A DNA stretch of 64,000 bases from Rattus norvegicus (lineage: Eukaryota > Chordata > Mammalia > Rodentia > Muridae), in NCBI RefSeq assembly GCF_036323735.1, contig NC_086034.1, positions 12,397,001 through 12,461,000 of the forward strand. The letters are read 5' to 3'. Numbering within the stretch: the stretch's first letter is position 1; every line of letters starts with the position of its first letter. This document shows, piece by piece, positions 47,000-58,311 of the stretch. The notes under the pieces are model-generated. The model was not told the origin of the DNA. It worked only from the letters and a program-made list of their open reading frames with translations, and did not search any database. Made by a program: the position numbers and the translations under genes.

Positions 47000-47339
47000 G
47001 AAGGTGTGTGGTCCTGTCTAAATTTCCTCTGTAGAAAGGGGCAAGCGGCACTTATTTGATTACTTCCTTCAGCTCCCTCCTATTTGGTCATTCACAGTCG
47101 CTTCCCTGTGTTGTCAGGTGTCTCTCCTTAAGACAGACACTGCTCCCCATACTCAGATGCGTAACTTTGGACTATTGGACTAGAGTAAGGCATCCCTGGT
47201 TCCTCATCAATGCATTTTTTCAAGGGTTGGTGAGTGAAGGAACTGTTTTCAGAAAAGTTTTCCATGTCATTAGAAGACTGGAAAAAGACTAGCTTCCACC
47301 TACGTGGGTGGCATCACCCCATGGTTTGCGGCCCGAATA
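47000..47339. other. Unassigned sequence
   Basis: No gene or named repeat. Confidence 0.4.
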
Positions 47340-47645
47340 CAATGAACTGATGGAGAAATGGAGTCGCAGTCTCTAGCTGAGTGGAACCTGCATTAACAAC
47401 ATTCTTCCTCTCTGATTATCAGTGCTCCTGGTTCTCCAGCCTTCAGACTCAGTCTGAAAAACTTCACTTTGTTTGTTAACAGGAGTCCCTGGCTAGCAAA
47501 CAGAAGATCTTAGGACTCCTCAGCCTCCATAATTAAGAAAAACAATTCCTACTGCAAATCTCCTTTTAGAGATCTATATCTTTGTCATTGGCTCTCTTTC
47601 TCTAGAGATCCCTCACAAGTACACATGGTTATGTACAGACATGTA
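47340..47645 (+). mobile_element. MLT1-like (ERVL-MaLR) LTR fragment
   Basis: 'ggttctccagccttcagact' (47430-47449), 'agatcttaggactcctcagc' followed by 'ctccataatta' (47506-47536), and 'ggctctctttctctagagat' (47591-47610) follow the 3' part of old mammalian MaLR LTRs. This layer predates the rodent MT-like LTRs. Confidence 0.55.
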
Positions 47646-48265
47646 TCACAGTATCTTATCCTTGTCTTACAGAGACACTGATTATAACCATTTCCCTCAA
47701 GGACAGTGAACACAAGTCAAGCAGAGACTGCATCAAGTCCTTAATGTGGCCTATTAATGCCAAGTGGTCAGGGATCACCCAGAGGCCTCAGAGCTAACTC
47801 TAATGGCTTTGATCAAAGGCTGAATGCACCCCATCCTGCCACATGTCCTGGGAAAGCAGCAAACAGACATGATAATCCAGGATGGAAATTTACCACAACA
47901 AAAGAGGAAGTCAGCTGCTCAGCATAGCTTTCCCATCCACTCATAGTTTGTCCATCACTGCAATCTATCAAGTTGACTTCCATGGAAACCAAGAAGCTAC
48001 CTCACATCCTTAACGATAAGAACAAGGGAGTAAGAAAAATTCTTCTTACCTGGCAGTCCTTGTCCCCGGGATGGTGACATTAATAAGGTCTCTGTCTAGT
48101 GTGACATTGGATCCATCAGAAGCCCAGCTCAGCTATCATCACAGACCAGCAGGCTTGCCCTCTATTAAAAATATACATAGATTCCTTTGTTCCAGTTTAT
48201 GCATGCCATTCCCTAGCTTGACAAGTGGATGCAATACAGTACACTTGATTACCATACTAAACCAT
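47646..48265. other. Unassigned sequence
   Basis: No gene or named repeat. The 74-aa frame at 48071-48295 runs into the following SINE and has no domain. Confidence 0.4.
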
Positions 48266-49015
48266 TCAGGGCGAGGGAAACAGCTCAGTCAGTGAAGTGC
48301 TTGCTGCAGAGCATATGGAGTTAAGTTTGATCCCTGGAATTCACATGTACAAAAACATTAAAATCCAGACTCACTAGCGCATGATTAGAACTTCGGTGAT
48401 GGTGAAGCAGAGATGGGTAGATCCCTTGGGATGCTAGGTGTGGTGGTTTCAATGACATACGCACCCAAAAGTCTCGGATATGTGAATATTTGGTCCCCAC
48501 AAAGTGGCAGTTTGGGAGACGTAGGAGGTTAGGCCTTGCTGAAGGAAGTGTCCCTGGGGGCAGGCTTTGAAGCTTCCAAAAACTCATGTCATTTTGAGTT
48601 AGCTTCCTCTGCTCCCTGCCTGTGGTTAGAGGTCTGAGCTCCCAACTGCTGTCCCAACCAGCGGCCACCAACCTAACACCTCTCCTCTACCATCATGGAC
48701 TCTGACTCTCTGGACCTGTAGGCCTGAAATAAACTCTTTTTAATTCTATAAGTTGCTTTGGCCATGGCATTTAATCACAATGGAGAAGAACTAAAACTAA
48801 CTAGGGTCAGCCTAACCTAAAAATTAGACTCCAAAAACAACTCTCAAAATATTAAAGTGAATGGGTCCTGAGGATCAATACCTAAGGTTGTCCTCTGACC
48901 TTTACACATATATGCAGAAAGATGCACCAACACAACATGAACATGAATACATATACATGTACTTATACGCACACAATTAAAACTTATTAAATGATTAATA
49001 GATAGATAAAGCCTA
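48266..49015 (+). mobile_element. RSINE1/B4-type SINE split by an LTR
   Basis: The left part (48266-48438) has a tRNA-like head ('aacagctcagtcagtgaagt'), a B-box region ('agtttgatccctggaattca', 48325-48344) and a B1-like middle ('gtagatcccttgggatgc'). The right part (48801-49015) continues the same element ('gggtcagcctaacctaaaa', 'ggttgtcctctgacctttac', CA/AT-rich tail). An MT-like LTR at 48439-48800 separates them. Confidence 0.75.
48439..48800 (+). mobile_element. MT-like solo LTR with 5-bp duplication
   Basis: It starts 'tgtggtggtttcaatgac', carries the 'tttggtccccacaaagtggc' and 'ggcaggctttgaagcttcca' blocks, a polyadenylation-type 'gaaataaactctttt' (48727-48741) and the 'ttggccatggcatttaatc' end. 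The 5-mer 'ctagg' flanks it at 48434-48438 and 48801-48805, as expected for a MaLR insertion. The minus-strand 116-aa frame (48321-48671) is antisense to this repeat and is not a gene. Confidence 0.8.
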
Positions 49016-50507
49016 CAACTGGCTCTACTTGATATGACTTCTGTGAAAGCCACAGCCTTTTTCTAGGATTCATGGTCCTATCTACTGTCTCTCTGCACAA
49101 CTTTCTCTGTGGTTATCATTGCTTGATTGGACTTTTGGGCTGCACAGAGCAGGCAAGTTCATCTAGCCACCAGAACAAAGGAATATGAGCTTAGTTCAAC
49201 ATGTCCCATTTTGTTTCTGTCATCAATATAGAGTACAAGGTGGTAAAGAATTGGCAGGGCTTCCAACTAGTTATTTGCGCCAACAGCTTCTTATTGTGTT
49301 AATTCTTTTGTTATTTAAGTGTATGTCTGTAGACAAGAGTGTTCCAAGCTTGGAACTGCTTTCTACTGTGGGCACTGAATGGAGACATGGACTCTCTCAC
49401 ATGATCACTAGAAGGAAACCTCAAACCACACCTGAATTTTAGCATGCATCTATCCTAGATAGTAGGGTCTTGTGTTTTCTCATGCTTGGAAGAGACTAGA
49501 TACAATGTCATTGGCATTCTACTTATAGACTTTCTAAAGCAGGAGGCATATTTCAGGGAGGATAGCAAGAACTGTACAGCCGTTGGTGTCTCTTTAGAAT
49601 ACTTCTGGCTGCCTTTTATGCTACATGTATAACTTTGGACAGAATGCATATCCTCTTCGGTTCTCTGGGAAAAATAAAAATAGTAACATTTTCTCAAGTA
49701 CTCAGGATTGCATGAGAAAGCACTTAAAATGCTTACCAGGGGCCCATAATATCAGCAGGAGGTGGATGCCCGAGAATTCTCTTCTGCTCCTTTCCTCCTC
49801 TTCTTGATCCTCAGATATCTAGTTGGAATCAACCCCACTGAGGGATGTCTAGTTTCTTGCCTATGGAAATAAAACATTCAGAGTAAAGCCATGCTGAGTC
49901 CAGTTGATATTCTGCATGGATTAAGCTATTTACAGACATTTACAACCACAGCTGGGGATGGAAAGAATGACTTATGCTCCTGTCCCATCTGGTCTGGTAC
50001 AGTAGAGCTCCATGGGGTATATCACACTGACAACTGTGTGATTGTAGAGACAGAACCATGAGAAACGTGGTATCCGTGGACCTTAGACTGTTATTCACAG
50101 TCATGTCACAAAGTAGAAGACTCTTCAAGTGTTATGGGCTTAAGGACAAGGGCAGAGGATCTGAGATATGATTCTAAATGATTATCCTATTTGGATCACA
50201 CAAAAAAGAAAATGGCAGGCTACATTACATGCTTGTGGCAGTGGCAATATTGGAAAATCCTGGAACTACAGGATGATATTTAGCAGAGGAGACTTTCAAC
50301 ATCCCCATTCAGTTCTGCTATATCTACTTGACAAGTCACTAACTTCTCCTCTTTTTCCATTCACAGATATGTCTATGTTGACAAGAATTATCCAGCTTTG
50401 GCCCCTAGGCCAAGTTTATAGCAACCTCTGTTACAGCCAATAAAGTTCTATAGAGAAACAGAGATATCTATTTGTGTCTACATTGCCTATGTCTATGGTT
50501 GAGTCAT
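49016..50507. other. Unassigned sequence, no gene recognised
   Basis: About 1.5 kb without a named repeat. Small frames on both strands (60-91 aa) lack domains or coherent exon boundaries. Confidence 0.4.
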
Positions 50508-50672
50508 AATGTCCGAATTGAGTAGTGGCGACAGAGACCTTATTGCCTACAAAGCCTAAAATGTTTTCTGTCTGGTCCTTTACAATAAAACTTCTGCTGA
50601 CTCTTGTCTTGACAATAGATTACACAAGCTAAATCCAACCTGTGGTCCATAAAACACAGTAATCTCGGAACT
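50508..50672 (-). mobile_element. Ancient hAT-type DNA transposon remnant
   Basis: 'tgagtagtggcgacagagac' (50519-50538), 'aaagcctaaaatgttttctg' followed by 'tctggtcctttac' (50550-50582), and 'taaatccaacctgtggtcc' match the reverse of a mammalian hAT-Charlie-like repeat that has 'ggccagatagtaaatatttt'-type sequence. Terminal repeats are too degraded to place; I do not assign a family name. Confidence 0.5.
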
Positions 50673-51354
50673 GAATTAATGTAATGGGTTTTTTTGCAGG
50701 ATAAAAGTCTCAAAGTTTAGTAAGTGTAGAGCCTTCACATTATGCAGGGAAGTTTCTGGAAGAATACTCAGAAGCCACATTAGGCTTCTGCATGCTGTGT
50801 ATTTCCACAGAAAGGAATGTTGTGGCCTGAGTGTCTTAGTCTCATTTTTTTTAAAGAAACCTAAAGCAGGAATCTTAGGTGTTACTGTCCTTTTAGAAAG
50901 CAAGTTGAGTATTCCAGAAGGACACATGAAGAGGAAGAGAAGAAAGCCTGCATTACCATTGTGGCTTTCGTTAAACATGGCTGCTATTGATCCATGTGAA
51001 CACTACCTCAAGATTGCTTTTGGCACAGGAGACATTAAGATCAGGGAAGGGACCCATGGTGATCACAGGCATTGTGAGGTGCAGGTGTACCTTCCTGCAG
51101 TCAGAGGCCTGCTGAGGTGTTGGCCAGAGATGCAGCTACAAGAGGCAGGGAGCTGGAAAGCCCTGAAGTCATAGCCTTGAATTCTGAAATCAGCCAAGAG
51201 AGTGTTCTGAGTGTCCTAGGGCCATCTGGCCTCAGTTTCAGGAGGGTTGAACTGGTTATGTGAGAAAATACCAACATTCCTCAAAATGGTCTACATTTTC
51301 CTGGCCACTCTTGCTCATCTCCTCTACAACCCACAACTCTGAGCCTGCCTGTAG
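50673..51354. other. Unassigned sequence
   Basis: No repeat named. A 125-aa plus frame (50797-51174) and a 100-aa minus frame (50676-50978) overlap each other. The plus frame is lysine/arginine-rich near its middle ('KRKRRK') and has no recognisable domain. It is not convincing as a gene. Confidence 0.35.
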
Positions 51355-51700
51355 CTACTAGTGTTGATTGCCAACTTGCAAATATTTAGAATCACTCTTG
51401 AGATGACTCTCTGGACATGTCTCTGAGGGGTTTCAAATTTAGGTTAACTGAAGTAGGAAAACCCACCCCAAATGTGAGCATCCTGGACAGATTACAAAGA
51501 GAAAAGCTGAGTACATCTCAACAGTCATCACCCTGTTTCCTGATTATAGACATAATGAGATCAGCTACCTCACATCCCTGCACCCTGACCCCTGTCCGGT
51601 TAGACTGCACTCTCAAACTGCAAGCCAAAATAAACCCTTTCCTCTCTAAGCTGTTTTTGTCAGGTATTTAAGTTACAGCAGTGAGAAAAGTAAATCATCC
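51355..51700 (+). mobile_element. MaLR-like solo LTR
   Basis: 'tgttgattgccaacttgcaa' (51362-51381), 'ggacatgtctctgaggggtt' (51413-51432), 'caaactgcaagccaaaataaa' (51615-51635) with its polyadenylation signal, and 'ctgtttttgtcaggtattta' (51651-51670) follow a rodent LTR of the same type as 1385-1795. The last part 'cagcagtgagaaaagtaa' fits the 3' end. Diverged. Confidence 0.6.
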
Positions 51701-51744
51701 TTAGCCATGGTTATATCCACAAATCACTGACACTTCTCTTTTTC

Positions 51745-51845
51745 CTGGTTTTTCAAGAGAGAGTTTCTCTCTGTAACAGCATCGCTTTCTTAGAACTCAC
51801 ATTGTAGACTAGGCTGACCTTGAACTCACAGAGATCCAGAGAGGT
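51745..51845 (-). mobile_element. B1 SINE fragment
   Basis: Antisense B1: 'tttttcaagagagagtttct' (51748-51767) is the reverse of its 3' end. 'actaggctgaccttgaactc' (51808-51827) is the reverse of the 'gttcaaggtcagcct' block. The left monomer's 5' part is absent. Confidence 0.8.
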
Positions 51846-51864
51846 GGAATGTGAGACCTCCCAT

Positions 51865-52035
51865 TCTATAGGCTGTCATTTTGTCCTTTTGAGAGTGTCC
51901 TTCAACTTACAGAAGCTTTTCAGTTTCATCAGGTCTGATTTATTAATTGTTGATCTTGTCTTCTGTGCCAGCGTGTTCAAGATTACTTCTTACTTTCTCT
52001 CCTATCAGATTTAGCACGTATAGTATTATGTTTCT
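51865..52035 (-). mobile_element. Old L1 ORF2 fragment
   Basis: Plus-strand 'gctgtcattttgtccttttg', 'acagaagcttttcagtttca' (51910-51929), 'tttattaattgttgatcttg' (51939-51958) and 'tgttcaagattacttcttac' are the reverse of Lx-like ORF2 downstream of the reverse transcriptase. It covers the same ORF2 stretch as 28196-28380. Confidence 0.75.
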
Positions 52036-52042
52036 TTTTTAA

Positions 52043-52290
52043 AAAAGAAAACATCTAGTTGGGGCTTGCTTACAGTTTCGGAAGCTTAGTCCATTATCAT
52101 AATGATAGGAAGAACGACACCACACATTCATGCAGTGAAGCAGTTGAGAGCTACATCCTGATCCAAAGGCAGAGAGGACTTACACAGGAGACTGAGCCTG
52201 GCATGGGCACTTCTGAGAACAAGACCACACCTAATCCAACAAGGCCATATCTATATGAGCTTATGCCCATCCTTATCTAAGCCACCACAG
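52043..52290 (-). mobile_element. MT-like LTR fragment, reverse orientation
   Basis: 'ttggggcttgcttacagttt' (52058-52077), 'cttagtccattatcataatg' and 'accacacctaatccaacaag' (52223-52242) match the copies at 2121-2425 and 40378-40698. The 'tgtcttaggg' end is missing. Confidence 0.6.
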
Positions 52291-53124
52291 ATGCCCATCT
52301 CGCACCATCTTCACCATCCTCCTGGTCTAAGTACATTCCATTCCTTTCTTCACGTAGGTCTTTCATGCTTATATCTGACCGACCTATTAAGCATTTGAAA
52401 GCTGAGTTTGAAACCTGTTTGACATTCCCAGTTGGTACTCCTCAGGCACAGTAATTTATCACCTCTCACCCTAAATTTTCTTATTCTGTCCTAGATAGGA
52501 CCAGTATCATCTTTCCACCCAATGCTGCACAGAACAAAGAAGACCACAGAAAGATATGTATGAAGAGACAGAAAGACAGACAACCAGATACCCTGAGCTA
52601 GCATCCTTATAGTGAGTATCCCATACTATACCAAGTGATGAGTGATATTTGTTGGTTTTTAGCCTGTGTATAATACTCATAATACGTATTAGAATCACAC
52701 AGTGTGCTACTGAGAAGACTAACGTTGTAAACAGAGCAGTGAAGTCCAGATACATCCTCAACAAGGTGACTGGACTGTGCTCAGCCAACCTTGTTCCCTG
52801 TGCCTGAATGTCCTCTCCTCTCCCACATCTCTACTTTGTTCACGATATGTACAATTATAGCAACAGGTGTTCACTCTCCTGTTTGAACTCTTCTGGCTAT
52901 CCCTCACCAGCTACCCCTTTCCTACCACCGTTTGTGTGACCTGGGGCAGTGACCTAGGAACTGGCAGATATACAACAGTGTATGTTGGCTTTTCCCTCAT
53001 CACTCCCAGCCAAAGCTTTGCTCTTTTCTTTCCCCACCCCCAGTAGCACTTTATATTCTCTGTGCTATCAAAGCACCTATGACATGGTGTGATACTGTGC
53101 TTTGGGGGCTTATTTTTCTTGGCT
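52291..53124. other. Unassigned sequence
   Basis: No gene or named repeat. Frames of 75-93 aa lack domains. Confidence 0.4.
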
Positions 53125-53208
53125 GCTATTATTTTCACAGTTTGAGGATCAAAGCTCAGGCCTCATGCATGCTAAGCACGTGCTGTAGCACTGAGCTACA
53201 AGCCCATT
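53125..53208 (-). mobile_element. ID-like SINE fragment
   Basis: On the minus strand it reads 'gggcttgtagctcagtgcta' then 'acgtgcttagcatgcatgag', a diverged ID/tRNA-Ala-like head with a degraded B box. The antisense A-rich tail is near 53095-53125. Older than the IDs at 17446 and 37019. Confidence 0.6.
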
Positions 53209-54134
53209 CGGTGAGCTCTGAGTTTGTCTTCTCTGCTGGATCACCAGCTCTGGGTCAGCAGGAAACTGACTAGTTCATTTCTGTGTGCACCACATGCAAA
53301 CAAACTGCCTTCCAGAGCAGGAACTAAGTTAAGTCCTGTAAGGGAGGTTGAACTGAGTGCTGACTTGCCAAAGCTTTGGCCTTTTGAACATGTGAGGTAA
53401 GAAAGAACCTGGGAGCCAGCTAAGGACCTATACCCGTGACTATCAAACAAGAGACATTCATGAGGAAGCTGCAAAATAGGAAAAATGAACAAAAATGGTG
53501 GCCTTACATCCCCACTAAAAGTCTTAATATCAAGTACAGTAGTGGTGGTAAGGCCATAGTAGCCTGGGACCTTCCAGGATGGAGTTACCAACAACAAGGC
53601 TAAGTCCTTGGGAGCTAATATCTTTCACAAAATCATGTACTTCAGTGTACATCTGAATGTACAAGGGACAGGGAGCTGTTGCCACTTGGAATTTAAGGAC
53701 TCTCATGTATTCTGCAAATGTCCATATCTAAATGATACTCATTTGACTTTCTCTGACATATAACAAGTTCCTTTCTAAAGTGGCTGAAACTCTGTGTAAA
53801 AGATGAAGTAAGAGAAGAAAAAGAAGAAAATCACTTGAGATAAGAGGAGAGAAAACAGTAATTTTGAAGGCTGAGAGGGAGACGGGTGAGTGGCAACTGT
53901 CTTGGCCATGGAAGCCAACAGCAGAGAGAGCCAGGAATCAATACAAATGAAAACGTAGAGTCCTGGAGAGGCTTAAGAGTTGACAGCACTGGGTATCACC
54001 TCTGTAGTAGGGTGGGATGGTGAGGAGGCTAAGAAAAGGAGTGCCAGTTGCTTGAAAGCCCTGTAACTGTCATAGCCACCATCAGCTATGCAACATCATC
54101 AAGATGAGCTATTCAGGAGCTCGGCTGCCTGGCT
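53209..54134. other. Unassigned sequence
   Basis: No repeat named. The minus-strand 118-aa frame (53241-53597) shows no domain, signal peptide or family resemblance. Confidence 0.4.
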
Positions 54135-54239
54135 GTAAGTGCCAGCCAGTAGCTTACTGCTGAGAAATCCTGGGCCAGTGGCACCAGCACTCTGTGCTTT
54201 AGTTTCTGTATCTCAGAACTAGAATATTAAAATTTCTAC

Positions 54240-54305
<66 letters not shown>

Positions 54306-54365
54306 AGGGCCAAGACTTGGAAAGTATGTACACCTACATCTGGCACATAGTAAATTCTTATAAAA
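54135..54365 (+). repeat. MIR-type SINE split by a (TC)n tract
   Basis: The MIR core 'gtagcttactgctgagaaat' then 'ctgtgctttagtttctgtat' (54195-54214) precedes the TC run (54244-54303). The MIR 3' end 'catctggcacatagtaaatt' (54337-54356) follows it. Both parts are in the right order and spacing, apart from the microsatellite. Confidence 0.7.
54244..54303. repeat. (TC)n microsatellite
   Basis: About thirty TC units inside the MIR. Confidence 0.95.
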
Positions 54366-54918
54366 AAGTAAATAAATAGATTTTTCAGTCCCAACTATAC
54401 TCTACTAAAATCTAGCCTCTTCCTGACCATAAGGAGACAGAAAAATTTTGCTCTGTAATTGGAAGATACTCTAAGTAGGGATCACCAAATATATTGTAAA
54501 TACAATAGTATTTGGAAAAGTGGGCTTTAGGTATCTCACAGGTTATAAACAAACTATCACTTTCTCTTTGGAAACCTGAAAACTGGTATGAAAGCCAACT
54601 TTTCCAGAGGAAGTTATTAGGAGCCTTTCCTGGAAAATCCAACTTCCAAGAGCAGACAGCAGCAAGAACACCAATCTACAGGGCTCTGGTAACATTTGCA
54701 AACTGTTCCTCCTGAGAACTCTATTCAGACACTAAGACCTTGTGATGAATTTCTAAGCCATCTGATTGTCCTTACACCTGACCCAGCAACCACTCAATAT
54801 GGGAGGACATACTTTGACAGGGATAAAGAGGACAAAAATCCCAATCAGACAGGAGCAACTAGCAGAAAGGGAGAAGGCTACACAATTATCAAAGGGAAAA
54901 AGAAATGCCAAGTGATAG

Positions 54919-54920
54919 AT

Positions 54921-54971
<51 letters not shown>

Positions 54972-54995
54972 CAGAGAGAGAGAGAGAAGGAAGAG

Positions 54996-55046
<51 letters not shown>

Positions 55047-55070
55047 AGGAAAGAAAGAGAAAAGAAAAAG
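54919..55070. repeat. (GAAA)n purine tract
   Basis: About 150 bp of GAAA units with GAGA/GGAA interruptions (54970-54990 and 55046-55066). Lysine/glutamate-rich (plus) and serine/phenylalanine-rich (minus) frames of 73-135 aa across it are artefacts. Confidence 0.95.
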
Positions 55071-56099
55071 GGGAACAGTGGAAAAAGTTTTCTTAGCAAT
55101 TGAAAACATTAAAGTAGGATCTAAGAATTACCAGAAAGTCAAAAGCCAGGCAGGTAGACAAAAAGATGGGAAGGTCTTTTTTAGCTTTAAAAAGAAAAAA
55201 GTAATATTCTTTCCAGAAAAAGTATATGAGAAATAATTATTAGTAAAGTAACGCACGCAAATTTCCAAGAAGTGAAAGACGTAAGTTCCAGAATGAAACG
55301 CTTCTCAAAAGTCCAGAATATGACACATTCCCAAATCAGCCCAATAGCATTTTATAAAAGTGAGATGGAGAGAAGATTCTAGATGTTTTCAGGAAGAACG
55401 CACAGTCAGATACACCACACAAGAAAGCAGGTGACCTTGTAATTTTAAGCAACTAAACTAGATACTATAAGCAATAGAAATACAGGTTCATGTCTTAAAT
55501 GAAGTATGTTTTCCAATTCATGTTGAAATTTATACTCAGGAACACTTTCAACCCGATATAAGAACAGGATGAAATATTTACATAATATAGCTTTTCACAA
55601 AACTTACCTTCCTAGTGTTTGAAGAGTTAAAATTCACATAACAGTCAAACAAAAGCCAAAGAATCCTGCCTGATTTGGTGTCCAGGGTAGGGGTTTAGGC
55701 TGATCTGCTTGCTAAGTCTTGAGTGATAAAGACAGGATGTCAGAACCCAAAATAGCAAACTTACTTCAAGTCGTTTAGCTGAATTCTAGAACAAAGAAAA
55801 ATTACAGAATCATGGAAAATATTCAGCATTCAACAAATGAAAAGAAAAATGAGCGCCTGGAAAGTTCACATTAAGTGGATTTAGAAGACTAGCCACTTGG
55901 GGAAAGGAAGAAATAAGGGGAACACCAGTAATTTGAAGATATTTCAATAGAAAATGTCCGAAACTGAATCTAACTTTAAAAAAAAAGCTAAAAGAATAAA
56001 CATCATGTCATCATGTTGAGGTATGTAAATATTTCACAAAGACTCCTGTAATTATAGTCTTTGGAGAAAAGGCATATTTGTCAAAAAAAGGTGTTTAGA
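55071..56099. other. Unassigned AT-rich sequence
   Basis: No gene. It may be the degraded upstream part of the ancient L1/HAL1-like sequence that follows, but I cannot show that. Confidence 0.35.
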
Positions 56100-57300
56100 T
56101 GAAATAACCCAAAACTATTCAAACTGATAACATTTTAAAACTCTACATCCAAGTACTTAAAGAGCAGAGGCACAAGAAACATGGAAAAAACAGCAATAAA
56201 GCCCAGTGCCACTGAAAATCAATAAAGATGAAAATCTTAACAGCACCCAGAGAGATAAAGAGAAACTGAAATAAAAGAGACAGTAGACTTCTCAGCCAGA
56301 GACAAGCAACTGGGACAACAGGAAACATCTCTGCAATGCTAAAAGGAAAGCAAAAAGCAGAAAGCAGATCTACAGGCATTGAAAATATCCCTCAAATGAA
56401 GGCAGAAGAAAAACAAGCCAGACATACAAAAGCAGAAAGAATCCATTATGAGCAAACACACACTACAGTAAACAGCACAGAATATAGTGAGGTGGAAAAT
56501 ATGATCCAGGAGAGAATGTGGGTCCACACAAACCACCAAAGACCACCAGAACTGGAAAAGGTGGTGGTGTGGGGGATTTAGTCATGTGTTTAAAATCTCT
56601 TGAAAAAATTCTGAGTGTTTAAAGTAAAAGTCATGTACAGAGATTAGGGCTTAAATATATGTAGAACTAAAGTGTTTGAAAATGAAAGTACTAGTCGAAA
56701 ATGGAAAACGTTGTAAGAACAGTGTGGTGAAGATGTGACAGACGATGGGGTGGATACTGTATTTTAAAATAACCACAAATCAACCAATACATAGGTGTAA
56801 CTAATTCGGTGACGCAGTAGATTAGTGAAGCATCATCAAACACATTCAATCTGAAGGAAAGCCGAAGGAAGAGGAGCCAGGAAACATGAAGTTATTGAAA
56901 AATGAATTAGCAAATTGTTTAAACTCAACCACATTGCTAATCACATTAAGGGTAGAAGATTTAGCCATTCCAATAAAATGCAGAATAAAAAGTTACCAAA
57001 AATATGTGACTGTCAGAAATATGCACTTAAAATAGACAGAATAAATAGACCAAAGGGACAAGACAGAAGACTCGCACTGCTAGCCCAATACAGAGTTCAG
57101 AACAGAGAATAAAATTAAGACAACCAGAAGCAATTCCAAACAGTAAAAGTTCGGTTCATCGGGGTGACATAATTTTTCTAATGGTTTGTTCATATAACAG
57201 GCCTTTACACTAAATACAGCAACAATAAGCCTGTAAGGAAAGAAAAGGGGACATCCACCATCTAGGTCTGGTTAATACCTTCGAATTTGATAAGAGAAAT
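56100..57300 (+). mobile_element. Ancient L1/HAL1-like ORF1 and adjoining sequence
   Basis: The stretch 56175-56400 follows the C-terminal ORF1 of old L1 or HAL1: 'gatgaaaatcttaacagcac' then 'ccagagagataaa' (56228-56260), 'gtagacttctcagccagaga', 'ttgaaaatatccctcaaatg' (56379-56398). Beyond 56600 similarity is weaker. An 81-aa frame (56336-56581) is a remnant of this ORF1, not a gene. Confidence 0.5.
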
Positions 57301-57354
57301 GACAGAAAATCAGAACAATGTTAAAAACTGAGTAAACTATCAATCAAGTTGACC

Positions 57355-57700
57355 TCACTGATATTCACAGATTAGTCCACTAAATCCTGAGGGAAGCTGA
57401 GGCAGGAAATCAAGGCAGAAACCTGGAGGATGGAGCAGAAAAAGAGAGTGTGGAGAATTACTGTCTTACTTCCCCTGACTTGCTCAGCTATCTTTTTAAT
57501 GCAGCCCTGGCCCTTCTGCACAGCAATGGCCCCATCCATGGTAGACTGGTTCTCCTTAAACCACTCAACAGCAAAAGTTCAATATCTCACAGGCAGGCTC
57601 ATAGGCCAACCTGGGAGAGGCAATTCCTTCAGTGAGATTTCCTCAGTGCAGAAATGTATGGGTCTGTGTCAATTTAACAAAACTATGACACAAGCAATAC
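57355..57700 (-). mobile_element. MaLR-like LTR, reverse orientation
   Basis: 'aatcaaggcagaaacctgga' (57407-57426), a middle block with 'cttgctcagctatcttttta' (57478-57497), 'aggcaattccttcagtgaga' (57618-57637) and 'gtgtcaatttaacaaaacta' (57666-57685) are the reverse of the LTR family seen at 1385-1795. The 61- and 103-aa plus frames are repeat-derived. Confidence 0.55.
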
Positions 57701-57957
57701 AGCAAGTTATAATTATTTTTAAAGAATTGATTCAAGGATAACATGTTCTCAGAATATAACAGGATTAAACTAGATACCAATGACAGAAAGAGGTCTGAAA
57801 AAGTGACTGAATATTCAGTGACACATAGGTCAAAGAATCAAAACAAGAAGCAACCGGGTGAACTGAAAACCTAACATACCAAAAGTTCTGGAAAGCAATC
57901 CATGCTACCAAATGATGCAGGCATTCCACTGCTGGGTATTTACATAAAATAATTAAC
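57701..57957 (+). mobile_element. Ancient L1 ORF2 fragment
   Basis: 'tctcagaatataacaggatt' then 'aaactagataccaatgacag' (57747-57786), 'aaacctaacataccaaaagt' (57868-57887), and 'gcattccactgctgggtatt' (57920-57939) are landmarks of old L1 ORF2, joined over internal deletions. Confidence 0.5.
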
Positions 57958-57958
57958 A

Positions 57959-58280
57959 ATTTGGGCTAGAGAGCGGCTCAGCAGTTAAGTTCCCATACTG
58001 TTATTCCTGGTTTGTTTACCAGCACCCAAATCAGGCAGCTTACAACTAACTGCTTAGAACTAGAATTAGGGGATCTGGTACTCCATTTGGCCTCCTAAAG
58101 CTCATACAAGTGCATGTATGCATGTACAGACACACACACAAACACACACATACACGTGCACACACACACACACGTGCACATACACACACACACGTGCACA
58201 TACACACAAAACCCATACATACAGACACAGCGCATTCACTAACAGACACATTCATCCACATAAATAAAAATAAATAAAAG
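57959..58280 (+). mobile_element. B3-type SINE with CA-rich body
   Basis: 'gggctagagagcggctcagc' (57962-57981) is the tRNA-like head. 'ggggatctggtactccattt' (58069-58088) and 'ggcctcctaaagctcataca' are the B3 body. (CA)n with TA/CG interruptions (58128-58210) and an AATAAA-rich tail (58262-58278) follow. Confidence 0.8.
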
Positions 58281-58311
58281 CTAAAGAGAGTTTAGAAAAA
58301 CCTCTATGTTC

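Noticed and set aside
48321..48671. 116-aa minus-strand frame
   Set aside because: It is antisense to the MT-like LTR and the SINE at 48266-48800.
50797..51174. 125-aa plus-strand frame as a gene
   Set aside because: The basic stretch in it is not a domain, no exon structure is visible, and it overlaps a 100-aa frame on the other strand.
53241..53597. 118-aa minus-strand frame as a gene
   Set aside because: No recognisable family, signal or coding bias. A length near 120 aa is expected by chance in a 64-kb window.
54696..55109. 118-135 aa frames on both strands
   Set aside because: They are translations of the GAAA tract and have no non-repetitive coding part.
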